A stretch of 64,000 bases of DNA from Halochromatium glycolicum (GCF_016584085.1 NZ_NRSJ01000001.1:1-64000); one strand, 5' to 3'. Positions 53,359 through 62,545 are shown, counted from the first letter of the stretch. The notes: generated by a model from the letters alone, not told the origin. A program made the numbers and translations.

Positions 53359-54222
53359 ATGCGCATCGCTTACAGTACCAACGCCTATACCCGATATGAG
53401 CTCGCCACGGCCTGCGACCGCATCGCTGCCCTCGGCTTCGATGGCCTCGAGATCCTCTGCGATCGGCCACATTGGTTTCCCGGTGAGACGACGATGGCCG
53501 AGGCCGATCAGCTGCGCGCCCGCTTGCTTGAACTGGGTTTGTCCGTCAGCAACCTGAACGCGAATACGGCCAACGGCTTTTTCGACCCGCCCCCGCCTGA
53601 GACCGTCTTCGAGCCCTCCCTGTCCAGTGCCGATCCCGAGCGGCGGCGCTGGCGGCTCAATTACAGTATCGAGGCACTGAGGCTTGCTGCCCGCGTTGGC
53701 GCTCGCAATATCAGTATCACTTCCGGTCGGCCGGAATCCGGGGGCACGCCAAGGCAGGGTATCGAGCTATTCGTGGACAGCCTGAAACGGCTGTGCGACG
53801 CGGCCGAGCCTATGGGCGTGCGTGTTGGCGTCGAATACGAGCCGGGCCTGCTCGTCGAGTGCGCGTCCGAGTTGGCCGAGGTCATCGACCGGGTTGGCTC
53901 GGCACTACTCGGGGCCAACCTCGACATTGGGCATTCGTGGCTAGCTCGGGAGGAACCGGCAACCGTCGCGGCCCTACTGAACAGGCGCGTCTGGAACGTC
54001 CATATCGAGGATATCGCCGCGTACAAGCATTTCCACCTGGTGCCCGGGGAGGGGGATCTTCCCATTGAGCTTTGGCTGGATGCACTGAGCGAGGCCGGTT
54101 TTGGCGGTTTGCACACGGTCGAGCTCTACACCTATGCCGAGGCGCCTGATGAAGCTGGACGCAGCGCGATCGCCTATCTGCGTCGAATCGCCGCGCAGCG
54201 AGCGAAGGCGGCCGGACGATGA
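53359..54222 (+). CDS. TIM-barrel sugar-phosphate isomerase/epimerase-like protein
   Basis: 287 residues of the xylose-isomerase-like TIM barrel. Visible motifs are AALGFDGLEILCDRPH (about 25-40), a metal-ligand run VGVEYEPGLLVE, NLDIGHSWLA and NVHIEDIAAYKHFHLVPGEGDLP. The Glu, Asp, His and Glu positions fit a divalent-metal site. It begins the ebo-type set, overlapping the UbiA-like gene by four bases. Similar TIM-barrel genes accompany ebo clusters in some proteobacteria. The substrate is likely a cyclitol or sugar phosphate, by inference only. Confidence 0.82.
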   Translation: MRIAYSTNAYTRYELATACDRIAALGFDGLEILCDRPHWFPGETTMAEADQLRARLLELGLSVSNLNANTANGFFDPPPPETVFEPSLSSADPERRRWRLNYSIEALRLAARVGARNISITSGRPESGGTPRQGIELFVDSLKRLCDAAEPMGVRVGVEYEPGLLVECASELAEVIDRVGSALLGANLDIGHSWLAREEPATVAALLNRRVWNVHIEDIAAYKHFHLVPGEGDLPIELWLDALSEAGFGGLHTVELYTYAEAPDEAGRSAIAYLRRIAAQRAKAAGR

Positions 54223-55100
54223 TGGTGTCCTGGGCGTGGCTGCGCCCCTGGATGGAACTGGTGCGTCTGCCGGCCTTATTCTCGGCTTGGTCGAACATCA
54301 TCGCCGCGCATCTGGTCGCGACTGACGGCGCCCTCGACGCTCGGATGCTTGCTGTGCAGCTGGGCATCACGACCTGTCTGTACTGGGCCGGGATGATTCT
54401 GAACGATTGCTTCGACTTGGCTGAGGATCGTCGTGAGCGGCCCAATCGACCGCTGCCCTCCGGCCGGATACGGCCGACCTCGGCTTGGTTGGCAGGGGGC
54501 GCCCTCCTGCTTGTCGGTCTTATCCTCGGCGCTGCTGCGGGGCTGGTACCGCTGCTAGTCTCGGGGTTGCTAGGGTTGGCCGTGGTTGCCTACGACGCTT
54601 GGCTCAAGCATCGGCAAAGCGGCCCGCTGGCGATGGGCCTGTGTCGCTATCTGAACTGGCTGTTGGGCCTGAGCGCGGCGCCGATTCTGCTGCCCTCGTT
54701 GCTGCTGCCGATACCGATCCTGCTCTATACGGTAGCGGTGACCGTTCTGAGCTGTGCCGAGACCCGCGACGGCGACCGCCGGGCGGTATTGCATAGCGCT
54801 CTTTGGGTAGGCACTGCGGTTATCGCCATGCTGGGGCTGTTCGTGCTGGGTCTATTCAGCGATCTGCTGGCACTGCTCGCCCTCGCCCTCGCGCTCGCAC
54901 TATTGCTCCGGTTCCTTGCTGGGGTCGGTCGCGAGGCCCGCGCTGGCGATGTACGCAAAGCGGTTGGCCTGATGCTGCTCGGCATGATCCCGCTGGACGC
55001 CCTGTTCTTGGCTGGCAATGGTCAATGGCCAGCGGCCTTAGGGCTGCTATTGTTTCTGGTGCCCGGGCGTTTGCTTGCGCGCCGGATAGGGGTGACTTGA
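54219..55100 (+). CDS. eboC: UbiA-family prenyltransferase, EboC-like
   Basis: 293 residues. Two aspartate-rich motifs mark it as a UbiA-type enzyme: NDCFDLAEDRRERPNRPLPSG (about 67-87) and a second region around YDAWLKHR. About eight transmembrane helices. UbiA enzymes join a prenyl diphosphate to a ring acceptor in the membrane. In ebo clusters this gene is eboC. The acceptor here is not known, and a cyclitol made by the other genes is a reasonable guess. It overlaps the TIM-barrel gene. Confidence 0.85.
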   Translation: MMVSWAWLRPWMELVRLPALFSAWSNIIAAHLVATDGALDARMLAVQLGITTCLYWAGMILNDCFDLAEDRRERPNRPLPSGRIRPTSAWLAGGALLLVGLILGAAAGLVPLLVSGLLGLAVVAYDAWLKHRQSGPLAMGLCRYLNWLLGLSAAPILLPSLLLPIPILLYTVAVTVLSCAETRDGDRRAVLHSALWVGTAVIAMLGLFVLGLFSDLLALLALALALALLLRFLAGVGREARAGDVRKAVGLMLLGMIPLDALFLAGNGQWPAALGLLLFLVPGRLLARRIGVT

Positions 55101-55155
55101 GCCCTGCTGGCTCATCGCTCTAAGCGAGTGATCGGCATCGACAGCCTAACCCCTC

Positions 55156-56070
55156 GTGTTTGATTGCGAATTGCTGCGCTCTATGACCCAGATTGACAAT
55201 GCCTTCCCCATCCTGCGCTCAGCCGTTGGCGCGGCCGCGTCCCGCATGGGCGTCAGCTGGCTCGACGAGGCGACCGCCATCATTCGCGCAGCGGCACCAG
55301 AGGAGAGACTGGGGATCGTGGCAGGCTATTCGCCAGGCGTATCGCGACGGCTCGGCGGCGCGGCGCTTGGCGAAGCGGGACCCGTGATAAGAACTGCCTG
55401 CGGACCGCTCAAGATAGCCGCTTGGAGTGCTGGTGATGCAGGGCGTGCCTGTCTGTTATTGGCCGCGGGTCTAGATGACGCCAGTGAAGCAGCGGACGAA
55501 CAGCAGGCACGGCAGGTCGCGGAGCTGTTCCGCGCCGGCGATGAAGGGGAACGCGTTTCCCTCGTTCGGGCGCTTTGCTTGTTGTCGACCCCCTGCGCAG
55601 CGGTTGCGACGGCGCGTCAGGCAGGCCGTATCAATAGCCTGCGGCTGTACGCGGGGCTGGCGCTCGACAATCCGTTCCCTGCCGCCTGCTACGGGGAGCG
55701 AGATTTCAATCAGGTCGTGCTGAAATGCCTGTTCAACGGGCTGCCCATCGGACGCATCGACAGTCTTGACCAGAAGGCCAACCCAGAGCTGTCGCGGATG
55801 TGTCAGGATTACTTCGACGAGCGCGTCGCTGCCGGGCGCGCTGTCCCGTCGGACATCTATCTGGCCCTCGTTCCCCATGCCGACGAGCGAGGGCTCGGGT
55901 TGGCGATGGCGGCACTGGGCCATGCCGATGCCGCGCATCGCATCCATGCGGCCCGCGCCCTGACCGCCCGGCGTGATGCACCCGGGGTCCATGATGCCCT
56001 CGCCAGACGGCTGGCCGTTGAGACCGACCCTGCTGTAACGGCGATATTGACATCACGCGGCGTTGCCTAA
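55156..56070 (+). CDS. eboA: EboA-like protein
   Basis: 304 residues from GTG 55156; an ATG at 55183 is an equally possible start, as neither has a clear ribosome binding site. The central EboA signature is present: LALDNPFPAACYGERDFNQVVLKCLFNGLPIG, split here into LDNPFPAACYGERDFNQ and VVLKCLFNGLPIG (about 173-205), followed by KANPELSRMCQDYFDERVAAGR. It is helical and HEAT-like at both ends. EboA has no known biochemical activity. It is flanked by UbiA-like and TatD-like genes, the usual ebo neighbourhood. Confidence 0.82.
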   Translation: MFDCELLRSMTQIDNAFPILRSAVGAAASRMGVSWLDEATAIIRAAAPEERLGIVAGYSPGVSRRLGGAALGEAGPVIRTACGPLKIAAWSAGDAGRACLLLAAGLDDASEAADEQQARQVAELFRAGDEGERVSLVRALCLLSTPCAAVATARQAGRINSLRLYAGLALDNPFPAACYGERDFNQVVLKCLFNGLPIGRIDSLDQKANPELSRMCQDYFDERVAAGRAVPSDIYLALVPHADERGLGLAMAALGHADAAHRIHAARALTARRDAPGVHDALARRLAVETDPAVTAILTSRGVA

Positions 56071-56110
56071 TCTCGAGCGCCCGGCGCACGACCACAACGG
56101 AGACCGACCC

Positions 56111-57007
56111 ATGCGCTACTTCGATTCTCATATCCATATGCTCTCGCGCACCACCGACGATTACGAGAACATGGCCGCCGCCGGGATCGTCGGTGTTTGC
56201 GAGCCGGCCTTTTGGCAGGGTCAGCCACGCACTCAGGTCGGCACCTACATCGACTATTTCGATTCCCTTGTGGGCTGGGAACGTTTCCGCGCCAGTCAGT
56301 TTGGCATCCAGCATGTCTGCGCGATCGGCCTGAACCCGAAAGAGGCTAATGAGGTCGAGCTGGCCGCCCAAGTCGTGGCCCTGATGCCGCGTTGGCTGGA
56401 GAAGGATGGCGTCGTCGCGGTCGGCGAGATCGGATTTGACGATATCACGCCGGAGGAAGAGCGCTTCTTCGCCGAGCAGCTGGAGCTGGCCAAGTCCCAT
56501 AACTTGCCGGCACTGATCCATACACCGCACCGGGACAAGGTCGCCGGCACCGAGCGCTCGTTGGCGCTCGTGCGCGAGATCGGGCTCGACGAGGAGATGG
56601 TCATCATTGATCATCTGACCGAGCTGACGCTGCCGCTGGTCGTCGAGACCGGCTGCTGGCGCGGCCATTCGGTCTATCCCCACACGAAGATGTCCGAGGA
56701 GCGCATGGTCGCGCTGTTGAAGCAGTACGGAACCGAGAAGATGGTCGTCAACAGTGCTGCGGACTGGGGCCGCAGCGATCCCCTCAAGGTACCGAAGACG
56801 GGGGAAGCGATGCGGGCTGCCGGGTTCTCCGATGACGACATCGATAAGGTCTTGTTCCGCAACCCGATCCAGTTCTACGCTCAAAGTGGTCGGATCTCGC
56901 TCGAGGCGATGACGAGGCCGGCCATTGACCAGACGCAGCTGTGGGAGGACAACTCGGTGCTGCGTGGCCAGACACCGATTGTCGAGGGTGAGTCAGTGGC
57001 CTCCTGA
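56111..57007 (+). CDS. eboB: TatD-like metal-dependent hydrolase, EboB
   Basis: 298 residues from the ATG at 56111, which has GGAG upstream. A TIM-barrel hydrolase of the amidohydrolase type: FDSHIHM supplies the first metal histidines, GEIGFDDITPEEERFF the bridging Glu, LIHTPHRDK another His and VIIDHL the later one. EboB proteins in ebo clusters are of this kind. It lies between eboA and eboE in the same direction. Confidence 0.85.
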   Translation: MRYFDSHIHMLSRTTDDYENMAAAGIVGVCEPAFWQGQPRTQVGTYIDYFDSLVGWERFRASQFGIQHVCAIGLNPKEANEVELAAQVVALMPRWLEKDGVVAVGEIGFDDITPEEERFFAEQLELAKSHNLPALIHTPHRDKVAGTERSLALVREIGLDEEMVIIDHLTELTLPLVVETGCWRGHSVYPHTKMSEERMVALLKQYGTEKMVVNSAADWGRSDPLKVPKTGEAMRAAGFSDDDIDKVLFRNPIQFYAQSGRISLEAMTRPAIDQTQLWEDNSVLRGQTPIVEGESVAS

Positions 57008-57023
57008 CGTTGACCCCAGAGCG

Positions 57024-58259
57024 ATGACCAGGTCGGCGAAGAGCATTGCAAGTTGGCGACCTGCTGACCTGGCCTACTGCTCCAATGTGCACCCGGGTAC
57101 CGACCTGAACGATTTGGCTGTTCATCTGCGCGGGCCGATCCGGGGTGTGCGCGAGCGCCGTGGACTGGACCGGATGGCCGCCGGTCTGTGGCTTGCGGCC
57201 CCGGTGGCCGGCTCATTGGACCCGGCCACCGGGGGCGTGCCTCAGTACCTCACGGACCTGCTGGCCGAGACCGGCATCAGGCTGCAGACCCTGAACGGCT
57301 TTCCTTACGGCGATTTTCATCAGGACGAGGTCAAGCACGCGGTCTACCGCCCGGCTTGGGACGAGCCGATGCGGCTCGACTATACGCTCGCGTTGGCCCG
57401 GGTGTTGACGCATTGTCTTGCTGCCGATACGGTCGAGGGGACGATCTCGACGCTTCCGCTCGGCTTTGCACCGGAATGGAGTGCGAAACGGCATGTCCGA
57501 GCCTTGGATCAGCTTTGCCAGCTCGCGATCGCACTGGCCGAGCTGGCGCAACTCAGCGGCCGCTCGATCCGCGTCTGCCTGGAGCCTGAGCCCGACTGCG
57601 CGATTGAGACGACGAGCCAAGCGATCCAGCTCTTTGCCGATGATCTGCCGCACGCCGCCCGGCGTAACGGGGTTCCGCAGCGTCTCATCAACGAGCACCT
57701 TGGTCTCTGCCTCGATATTTGCCACCAATCCGTGCAATTTGAGGAGCCGGGCGATGCCTTGCGCAGCCTCACCGCGGCGGGCGTGCCGGTGGGCAAGATC
57801 CAGGTCTCCAGCGCGTTGGAGGTCCCTGATCCCGCCCGTGCTGGGCTGGACCAGGTGCTCGAGCCTTTCGCTGAGCCGCGGTATCTGCATCAGGTTCGCT
57901 GCCGATATCCGGACGGTCGCATCGTCGGGCGCCGAGACCTGCCAGCGGCGCTTGCTGATGCGGATTTGCGCCATGGGGAATCCTGGCGCATCCACTTTCA
58001 TGTCCCAATACAGCGGCCGGGTGCGCCGATTGGCGGTCTTGGCACGACTGCGAGCGCGATCCTGGGACTCCTCGATACTCTTGCTATGGATAACTCGCCG
58101 CGACCGCACCTTGAGGTCGAGACCTACACCTGGCTGGTGCTGCCCCTAGGGGGGCGACCCACGGATGAGCAAACCCTCGTCGGCGGCCTCGCGTCCGAAC
58201 TTTGTTGGCTGGAGCGACAGATGGGGAATCGCGGCCTCCTCCATCGCGGCCTCGGCTAG
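57024..58259 (+). CDS. eboE: EboE-like TIM-barrel protein
   Basis: 411 residues from the ATG at 57024; the frame extends upstream over eboB but that part is a shadow. Near the N-terminus is AYCSNVHPGTDL, the typical EboE opening. Later LNGFPYGDFHQDEVKH, CLEPEPDCAIETT and LCLDICHQSVQFEEP carry a metal site like that of xylose-isomerase barrels. EboE is described as involved in metabolite traffic in ebo clusters, though the reaction is unknown. Confidence 0.85.
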   Translation: MTRSAKSIASWRPADLAYCSNVHPGTDLNDLAVHLRGPIRGVRERRGLDRMAAGLWLAAPVAGSLDPATGGVPQYLTDLLAETGIRLQTLNGFPYGDFHQDEVKHAVYRPAWDEPMRLDYTLALARVLTHCLAADTVEGTISTLPLGFAPEWSAKRHVRALDQLCQLAIALAELAQLSGRSIRVCLEPEPDCAIETTSQAIQLFADDLPHAARRNGVPQRLINEHLGLCLDICHQSVQFEEPGDALRSLTAAGVPVGKIQVSSALEVPDPARAGLDQVLEPFAEPRYLHQVRCRYPDGRIVGRRDLPAALADADLRHGESWRIHFHVPIQRPGAPIGGLGTTASAILGLLDTLAMDNSPRPHLEVETYTWLVLPLGGRPTDEQTLVGGLASELCWLERQMGNRGLLHRGLG

Positions 58260-58365
58260 CGTGCGCGTCGGCCGGAATCAGCCTTCAACATGGCGCTATG
58301 AAGAGAGAGCTTGAGATAGCCAGCGGTCATATCGGCAGCCTTGCGCATGAACAGAGGGGCCGCGC

Positions 58366-59775
58366 ATGAGCAGCACAATCAGGCGGCCATTGGTGGTCAT
58401 CGATGTGGTCGGTTTGACGCCAGCGATGCTCGGACCGCGCGCCCCGCACCTGACGGGGCTTCGAGATGACGGCTTCATGGCGCCGATGGACGGCGTGCTG
58501 CCGGCGGTGACGACTACGGCCCAAGCCTCGATGTTGACCGGGTTGACAGCAGCAGGCCACGGCATTGTCGGCAACGGTTGGTACTTTCGGGATCTCGCTG
58601 AGGTCTGGTTCTGGCGCCAATCGAACCGGCTCATGCAGGGCGAGAAGGTCTGGGAGACGCTGCGGCGCAAGCATCCCGGTTTTACCTGCGCGAAGCTGTT
58701 CTGGTGGTACAACATGTACTCGAGCGCCGACTGGGCGTTGACACCGCGACCGGTTTACCCAGCCGACGGCCGCAAGCTTCCGGCGCTGTACTCGCAGCCC
58801 GCGAATCTGAGCCTGGAGGTCGAGGCCGAGCTCGGTTCCTTCCCGTTTTTTCACTTCTGGGGGCCAAAGGCCGATATTCGTGCATCGGATTGGATCGCGG
58901 ACAGTGCAGTGCTGATCCTGCGATGCAAACGTCCCGACCTGACGCTGGTCTATCTGCCGCACCTGGACTACAACCTACAGCGTTTGGGACCCGATGATCC
59001 GGACATTGACAAGGACATCGCGGCTGTCGATGCCGCCGCCGGTCGGGTCATCGCGGAGGCGCGCCGCATTGGGGCCGAGGTCCTGGTCGTCTCCGAGTAT
59101 GGGATCGGGGCGACCCGCGCTGCTGTTCATATCAATCGCTCGCTGCGAGAGGCCGGCCTGCTGGCGGTGCGCGATACCCGCGGGGTCAAGGGGGCCGGCT
59201 GGGAACTGCTCGACCCGGGTGCCAGCCGCGCCTTTGCCGTCGTCGATCACCAGATCGCACATGTCTATATCGCCGATCCCAAAGACATCGAGCCGGTTCG
59301 CCGTCTGCTGGCGAGACAGCCGGGCATCGCAGAGGTGATGGGCGCTGATGACAAGGTGGCTGCCGGTATCGACCATCCGCGCAGTGGCGAGCTCGTCGCT
59401 GTCGCTGCGGCAGACTACTGGTTCAGCTATTACTACTGGCTCGACGACAATCGGGCGCCGGATTTTGCCCGCACCGTCGATATCCATCGAAAGCCCGGCT
59501 ATGACCCGGTCGAGCTATTTCTTGATCCGGCACTGCGTTGGCCGAAGCTCAAGATCGCCTGGCGCCTCGCCCAGAAGCGCTTGGGTGTCAGCACGCTACT
59601 TGACGTCATCCCCCTTAGGCCGGAGCTTGTGCGCGGCAGCCACGGACGGCTTCCCGATGATCCCGCTCAAGGCCCCGTGCTGATTAGCTCCGACGCAGGT
59701 CTCGCAGTCGAGCGTCTGCCGATGACCGGAGTGCATGACCTGATCCTTCGCCACTATGGCGATCATCCGGGCTGA
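58366..59775 (+). CDS. eboF: Nucleotide pyrophosphatase/phosphodiesterase-like protein, EboF
   Basis: 469 residues with GAGGGG six bases before the ATG. It has the alkaline-phosphatase fold of type-I phosphodiesterases: VVIDVVGLTPAML with the first metal Asp, PAVTTTAQASMLTG with the Thr nucleophile, AAGHGIVGNGWYFRD, and later VSEYGIG and VVDHQIAHVYI. EboF is the terminal gene of ebo clusters, and this one ends 25 bases from a convergent gene. No signal peptide, so it acts in the cytoplasm. Confidence 0.87.
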   Translation: MSSTIRRPLVVIDVVGLTPAMLGPRAPHLTGLRDDGFMAPMDGVLPAVTTTAQASMLTGLTAAGHGIVGNGWYFRDLAEVWFWRQSNRLMQGEKVWETLRRKHPGFTCAKLFWWYNMYSSADWALTPRPVYPADGRKLPALYSQPANLSLEVEAELGSFPFFHFWGPKADIRASDWIADSAVLILRCKRPDLTLVYLPHLDYNLQRLGPDDPDIDKDIAAVDAAAGRVIAEARRIGAEVLVVSEYGIGATRAAVHINRSLREAGLLAVRDTRGVKGAGWELLDPGASRAFAVVDHQIAHVYIADPKDIEPVRRLLARQPGIAEVMGADDKVAAGIDHPRSGELVAVAAADYWFSYYYWLDDNRAPDFARTVDIHRKPGYDPVELFLDPALRWPKLKIAWRLAQKRLGVSTLLDVIPLRPELVRGSHGRLPDDPAQGPVLISSDAGLAVERLPMTGVHDLILRHYGDHPG

Positions 59776-59800
59776 TTCGTCATCACGCTCGCGGAAGGCC

Positions 59801-61171
59801 TCAGGACGATCCGATCTGAATCGGCTGGCTCATGGACCCGACAGCCGTTCTCGCCGTTAGATGTCCCTGACGGCAATCCACCAGGCTCATCACTGGGCAT
59901 CCTCCCAGGCAGTATTCGTATTTTGCACAGGTCGAGCAGGCAGCATTTGCAGCTGCATGGGCGGCCATGTGCGTTCGGAAGCTGCGAGCGGGGAGGTCGT
60001 TCCAGATCGCGCGCAGATGCTGCCGATGCAGGTTGCCGACAGCGTGGCGGGGCGTAAAGGTGCAAGGCAGTACATCAAGGTTTGGCAGTAAGCCGACGCT
60101 GGAGCGAAGCGCGGAACAGCCCTCCAGGTAGCGAGCGGCATGGGCATCGAACGCATTATCGGCCCCGGTAACGGCCGGGGTCAGGCAGCAATCGAACCCA
60201 ACCCGCGTGGTCTCGGCGAGGCGGAAGAACGTCTCCTGCAGCCGCTCGCTGACCTCGCGGCTGGGCAACGCGGCCAGCGGTGTCCCATAGCTGGCCCCGC
60301 GACCGACCGGCTTGAAGGCGAGGAAAATCACACCATAGAGTCCGGATTGGGCACGGCAGAACTCGGTGATGCTGCCGAGGCGTGCGAAGGTATCGGCGTT
60401 GAGTGTGATCTGAAGGACGGTCGGAATGCCGCGACCTAGCAGCCGCTCTAGGGTGTGGCGGAAACGGGCGAAGCCGGTAGAACGATAGGTGCGGAACGCT
60501 TTGCCAACGCCTTCCAGACTCAGCCCCACGGCACCGCAATAGGCGCCGATTAGATCGAGGTAGCGATCGTTGAGGTTGTCTCCGCTGGTTGTCAGGTTTG
60601 GGACGACGCCATGGTCATGGCACAGCTTGAGGATAAGCGGCAGATCGGGGTGCAAGAGCGGCTCGCCGCCACCCAGGGCCACTTGGTAGGCGCCGACGTC
60701 GGCTATCTGCTGTAGTGCCCGCTTGATGTCCTCGAGGCTTGCGTGACCGCCGGTTGGGGTCGAACCGGCATAGCAGTGGGGACAACCGAGATCACAACGG
60801 TCGGTGATCTGGAAGTCGACCAAGGAAGGGCCGGCAAGGGTTGGGACGGGTGACGAATCGTCCTTCAACTCGTAAGCAATCCGGCGGATCGGGCGGCCGT
60901 CCAGACGCGTGACATTCGCGCGGACCTGGTTAAGGAGGTTTGCCGCGTCGGCATTCAGCAGACGGTTTGGATCGTCTTCCGCATAGGACCAGAGAACGCT
61001 GAACCCTTCGTGGTCCAGCTCCAGGAAGCTGGCATCAGTGGGATCGAACAGAACGCCGCCGAAGCTTTCGTAGCGCAGGATAAGGGGTAAGTCAGCAAGC
61101 AACGAATGACGAGTACGGGGAACGTGCGCCTGCGGTCCTCCATTCACCATGGTGACGGGTTGATCAGTCAT
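59801..61171 (-). CDS. PqqD-like/radical SAM/SPASM peptide maturase
   Basis: 456 residues from the ATG at 61171, which overlaps the end of the small membrane-peptide gene (ATGACTGA); the extension to 61258 lies inside that gene. About residues 20-100 resemble PqqD, the peptide-recognition fold (PLILRYESFGGVLFDP, FLELDHEGFSVLW). The radical SAM motif is CDLGCPHC (CX3CX2C), then QVALGGGEPLLHPDL. The C-terminal cysteine-rich SPASM domain runs from CSALR to CSTCAKYEYCLGGC. Enzymes of this layout modify ribosomal peptides or proteins, as PqqE does. The neighbouring peptide is the natural substrate. It is fourth in an operon with an ABC importer. Confidence 0.88.
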   Translation of the reverse strand: MTDQPVTMVNGGPQAHVPRTRHSLLADLPLILRYESFGGVLFDPTDASFLELDHEGFSVLWSYAEDDPNRLLNADAANLLNQVRANVTRLDGRPIRRIAYELKDDSSPVPTLAGPSLVDFQITDRCDLGCPHCYAGSTPTGGHASLEDIKRALQQIADVGAYQVALGGGEPLLHPDLPLILKLCHDHGVVPNLTTSGDNLNDRYLDLIGAYCGAVGLSLEGVGKAFRTYRSTGFARFRHTLERLLGRGIPTVLQITLNADTFARLGSITEFCRAQSGLYGVIFLAFKPVGRGASYGTPLAALPSREVSERLQETFFRLAETTRVGFDCCLTPAVTGADNAFDAHAARYLEGCSALRSSVGLLPNLDVLPCTFTPRHAVGNLHRQHLRAIWNDLPARSFRTHMAAHAAANAACSTCAKYEYCLGGCPVMSLVDCRQGHLTARTAVGSMSQPIQIGSS

Positions 61172-61514
61172 CCGGATCGTTGGCTGATTTGCGCCATGCT
61201 CGCCGGAGTAGGCGTTCGAGGACGAAGGCGGTGACGAGAACAAGCGCGATACCGCCAAGGACCATCGCGTTGCCGGTTAATGGACTTGCGGGTTGGGACG
61301 CGGCCGGTTGCGTAGTCGTCGGCGCCGGCACACCCGCCCCATTCGGCGCTGCGGTCACACCGCCTGCAACAGGGGGCTGCGCCGATACAGTACTACCCGC
61401 TACCCCTTGCGTTCCCTGCGCCGTTGGCGCGCTCGGTTTCGGGGGTGGCGGCAACCATTCGGTATAGGACGAGGAGTTGGTCGTGAAGCCGCGGCGGATG
61501 CGAAGGATCTTCAT
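61164..61514 (-). CDS. Membrane-anchored small protein, candidate maturase substrate
   Basis: 116 residues in three parts. The N-terminus is MKILRIRRGFTTNSSSYTEW, dense in Thr, Ser, Asn and aromatic residues and ending in a PPPP run. A Pro/Ala/Thr/Gly linker covers about residues 26-78. One transmembrane helix (AMVLGGIALVLVTAFVLERLL, read as about 82-102) follows, then a basic tail (RRAWRK). There is no signal peptide; positive charges after the helix suggest the N-terminus faces outward. The gene stops inside the start of the radical SAM maturase gene and starts 17 bases after the ABC ATPase, so it is co-expressed with both. I infer that it is the modified substrate; the modification is unknown. 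Confidence 0.7.
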   Translation of the reverse strand: MKILRIRRGFTTNSSSYTEWLPPPPKPSAPTAQGTQGVAGSTVSAQPPVAGGVTAAPNGAGVPAPTTTQPAASQPASPLTGNAMVLGGIALVLVTAFVLERLLRRAWRKSANDPDD

Positions 61515-61531
61515 GCAATGTTGTCTGGGCG

Positions 61532-62545
61532 CTAATCAGCCGGCTCGTCGTTGATCGGATGAGGGGCCGCGTCCGTGCGCAGCATCAGTCCGACCTGCTC
61601 CCCTACCCGCAGCGTCTTTGGGCCTGTGCAATGAACCCGTATTTCGGGACCAGTCCCCTCCAGCCTCAGCCGTACCTCCTGATAAGCACCATAGTAGACA
61701 GTCTTCGCGACTGTCGCGGCCGCTGCGCCCGAGCCTGGGTCGGTGAGCTCGATGGTCTCGGGGCGAACCAGGTAGCGTGCAGCGGGCTGCAGCGGGCGTC
61801 CGGGGGCCAGCACACCCAGCTCGGCGCCGGTGAGGAGATTGGTGTCCCCGAAGAATTCGGCCACCCACGCGTTGGCTGGCTGCTCGTAGATACGGCGTGG
61901 CGGATTATGGTCAATGAGTCGCCCGTCCTTCAGCACCAGAATGTGGTCACTGAAGTAGAACGCCTCCTGATGATCATGGGTGGCGACAAGCGCCGTGATG
62001 CCGTTGGCGCGCAGATAGCTGTGCAGACGCTCGAACAGGCGCTGTCGCAGCATGGCGTCGATATTGCTGAACGGCTCGTCCATTAACAGCACCCGGGGGG
62101 CGACGGCCAGCGCCCGAGCGAGCGCGACCCGCTGCTGCTCACCGCCGGACAGGTTATCGATGCGCCGATGCTTCAGCTGACTGATTTCCAGTAGCTCGAG
62201 CAGCGCATCGACCCGCGTTTCGGCATCACGAGCGCGCTTTACGCCGAACGCCACGTTCCCTTCGACATCAAGATTCGGGAAGAGCGTAAACTCTTGAAAT
62301 ACCATTGACATACCACGTTTCTGTGGCGGTACGTGGCGATCGGGGCTGCTCAGGAGCTGATCGCCTAGGCGGAGCTCGCCGGTGTCAGGTCGGTCCAGGC
62401 CCATGACGAGACGTAACAGCGTTGTCTTGCCGCTGCCGCTAGGACCCAGGACGGTTGCCGTCGTACCGGCTGGAACCTCGAAGGATAGGTTGTTCAGGAT
62501 CGTCCGGGTTCGAGTGGCCCGGGTCAGTGCGGTTCCTCGCAGCAC
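61532..62545 (-). CDS. ABC transporter ATP-binding protein (iron-type, FbpC-like)
   Basis: 337 residues. Walker A is GPSGSGKT (about 35), the Q-loop VFQEF, signature LSGGEQQRV, Walker B VLLMDEPFSN, and the H-loop ATHDH. A C-terminal TOBE-like regulatory domain (RYLVRPETIEL) follows. This matches the ATPases of iron(III) and similar importers of the Fbp type. It lies three bases after the permease gene and 17 bases before the small membrane-peptide gene. Confidence 0.9.
   Translation of the reverse strand: MLRGTALTRATRTRTILNNLSFEVPAGTTATVLGPSGSGKTTLLRLVMGLDRPDTGELRLGDQLLSSPDRHVPPQKRGMSMVFQEFTLFPNLDVEGNVAFGVKRARDAETRVDALLELLEISQLKHRRIDNLSGGEQQRVALARALAVAPRVLLMDEPFSNIDAMLRQRLFERLHSYLRANGITALVATHDHQEAFYFSDHILVLKDGRLIDHNPPRRIYEQPANAWVAEFFGDTNLLTGAELGVLAPGRPLQPAARYLVRPETIELTDPGSGAAAATVAKTVYYGAYQEVRLRLEGTGPEIRVHCTGPKTLRVGEQVGLMLRTDAAPHPINDEPAD

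Noticed and set aside
57418-58149. 243-codon frame inside the EboE region
   Set aside because: An alternative-frame shadow; the EboE frame has the family motifs.
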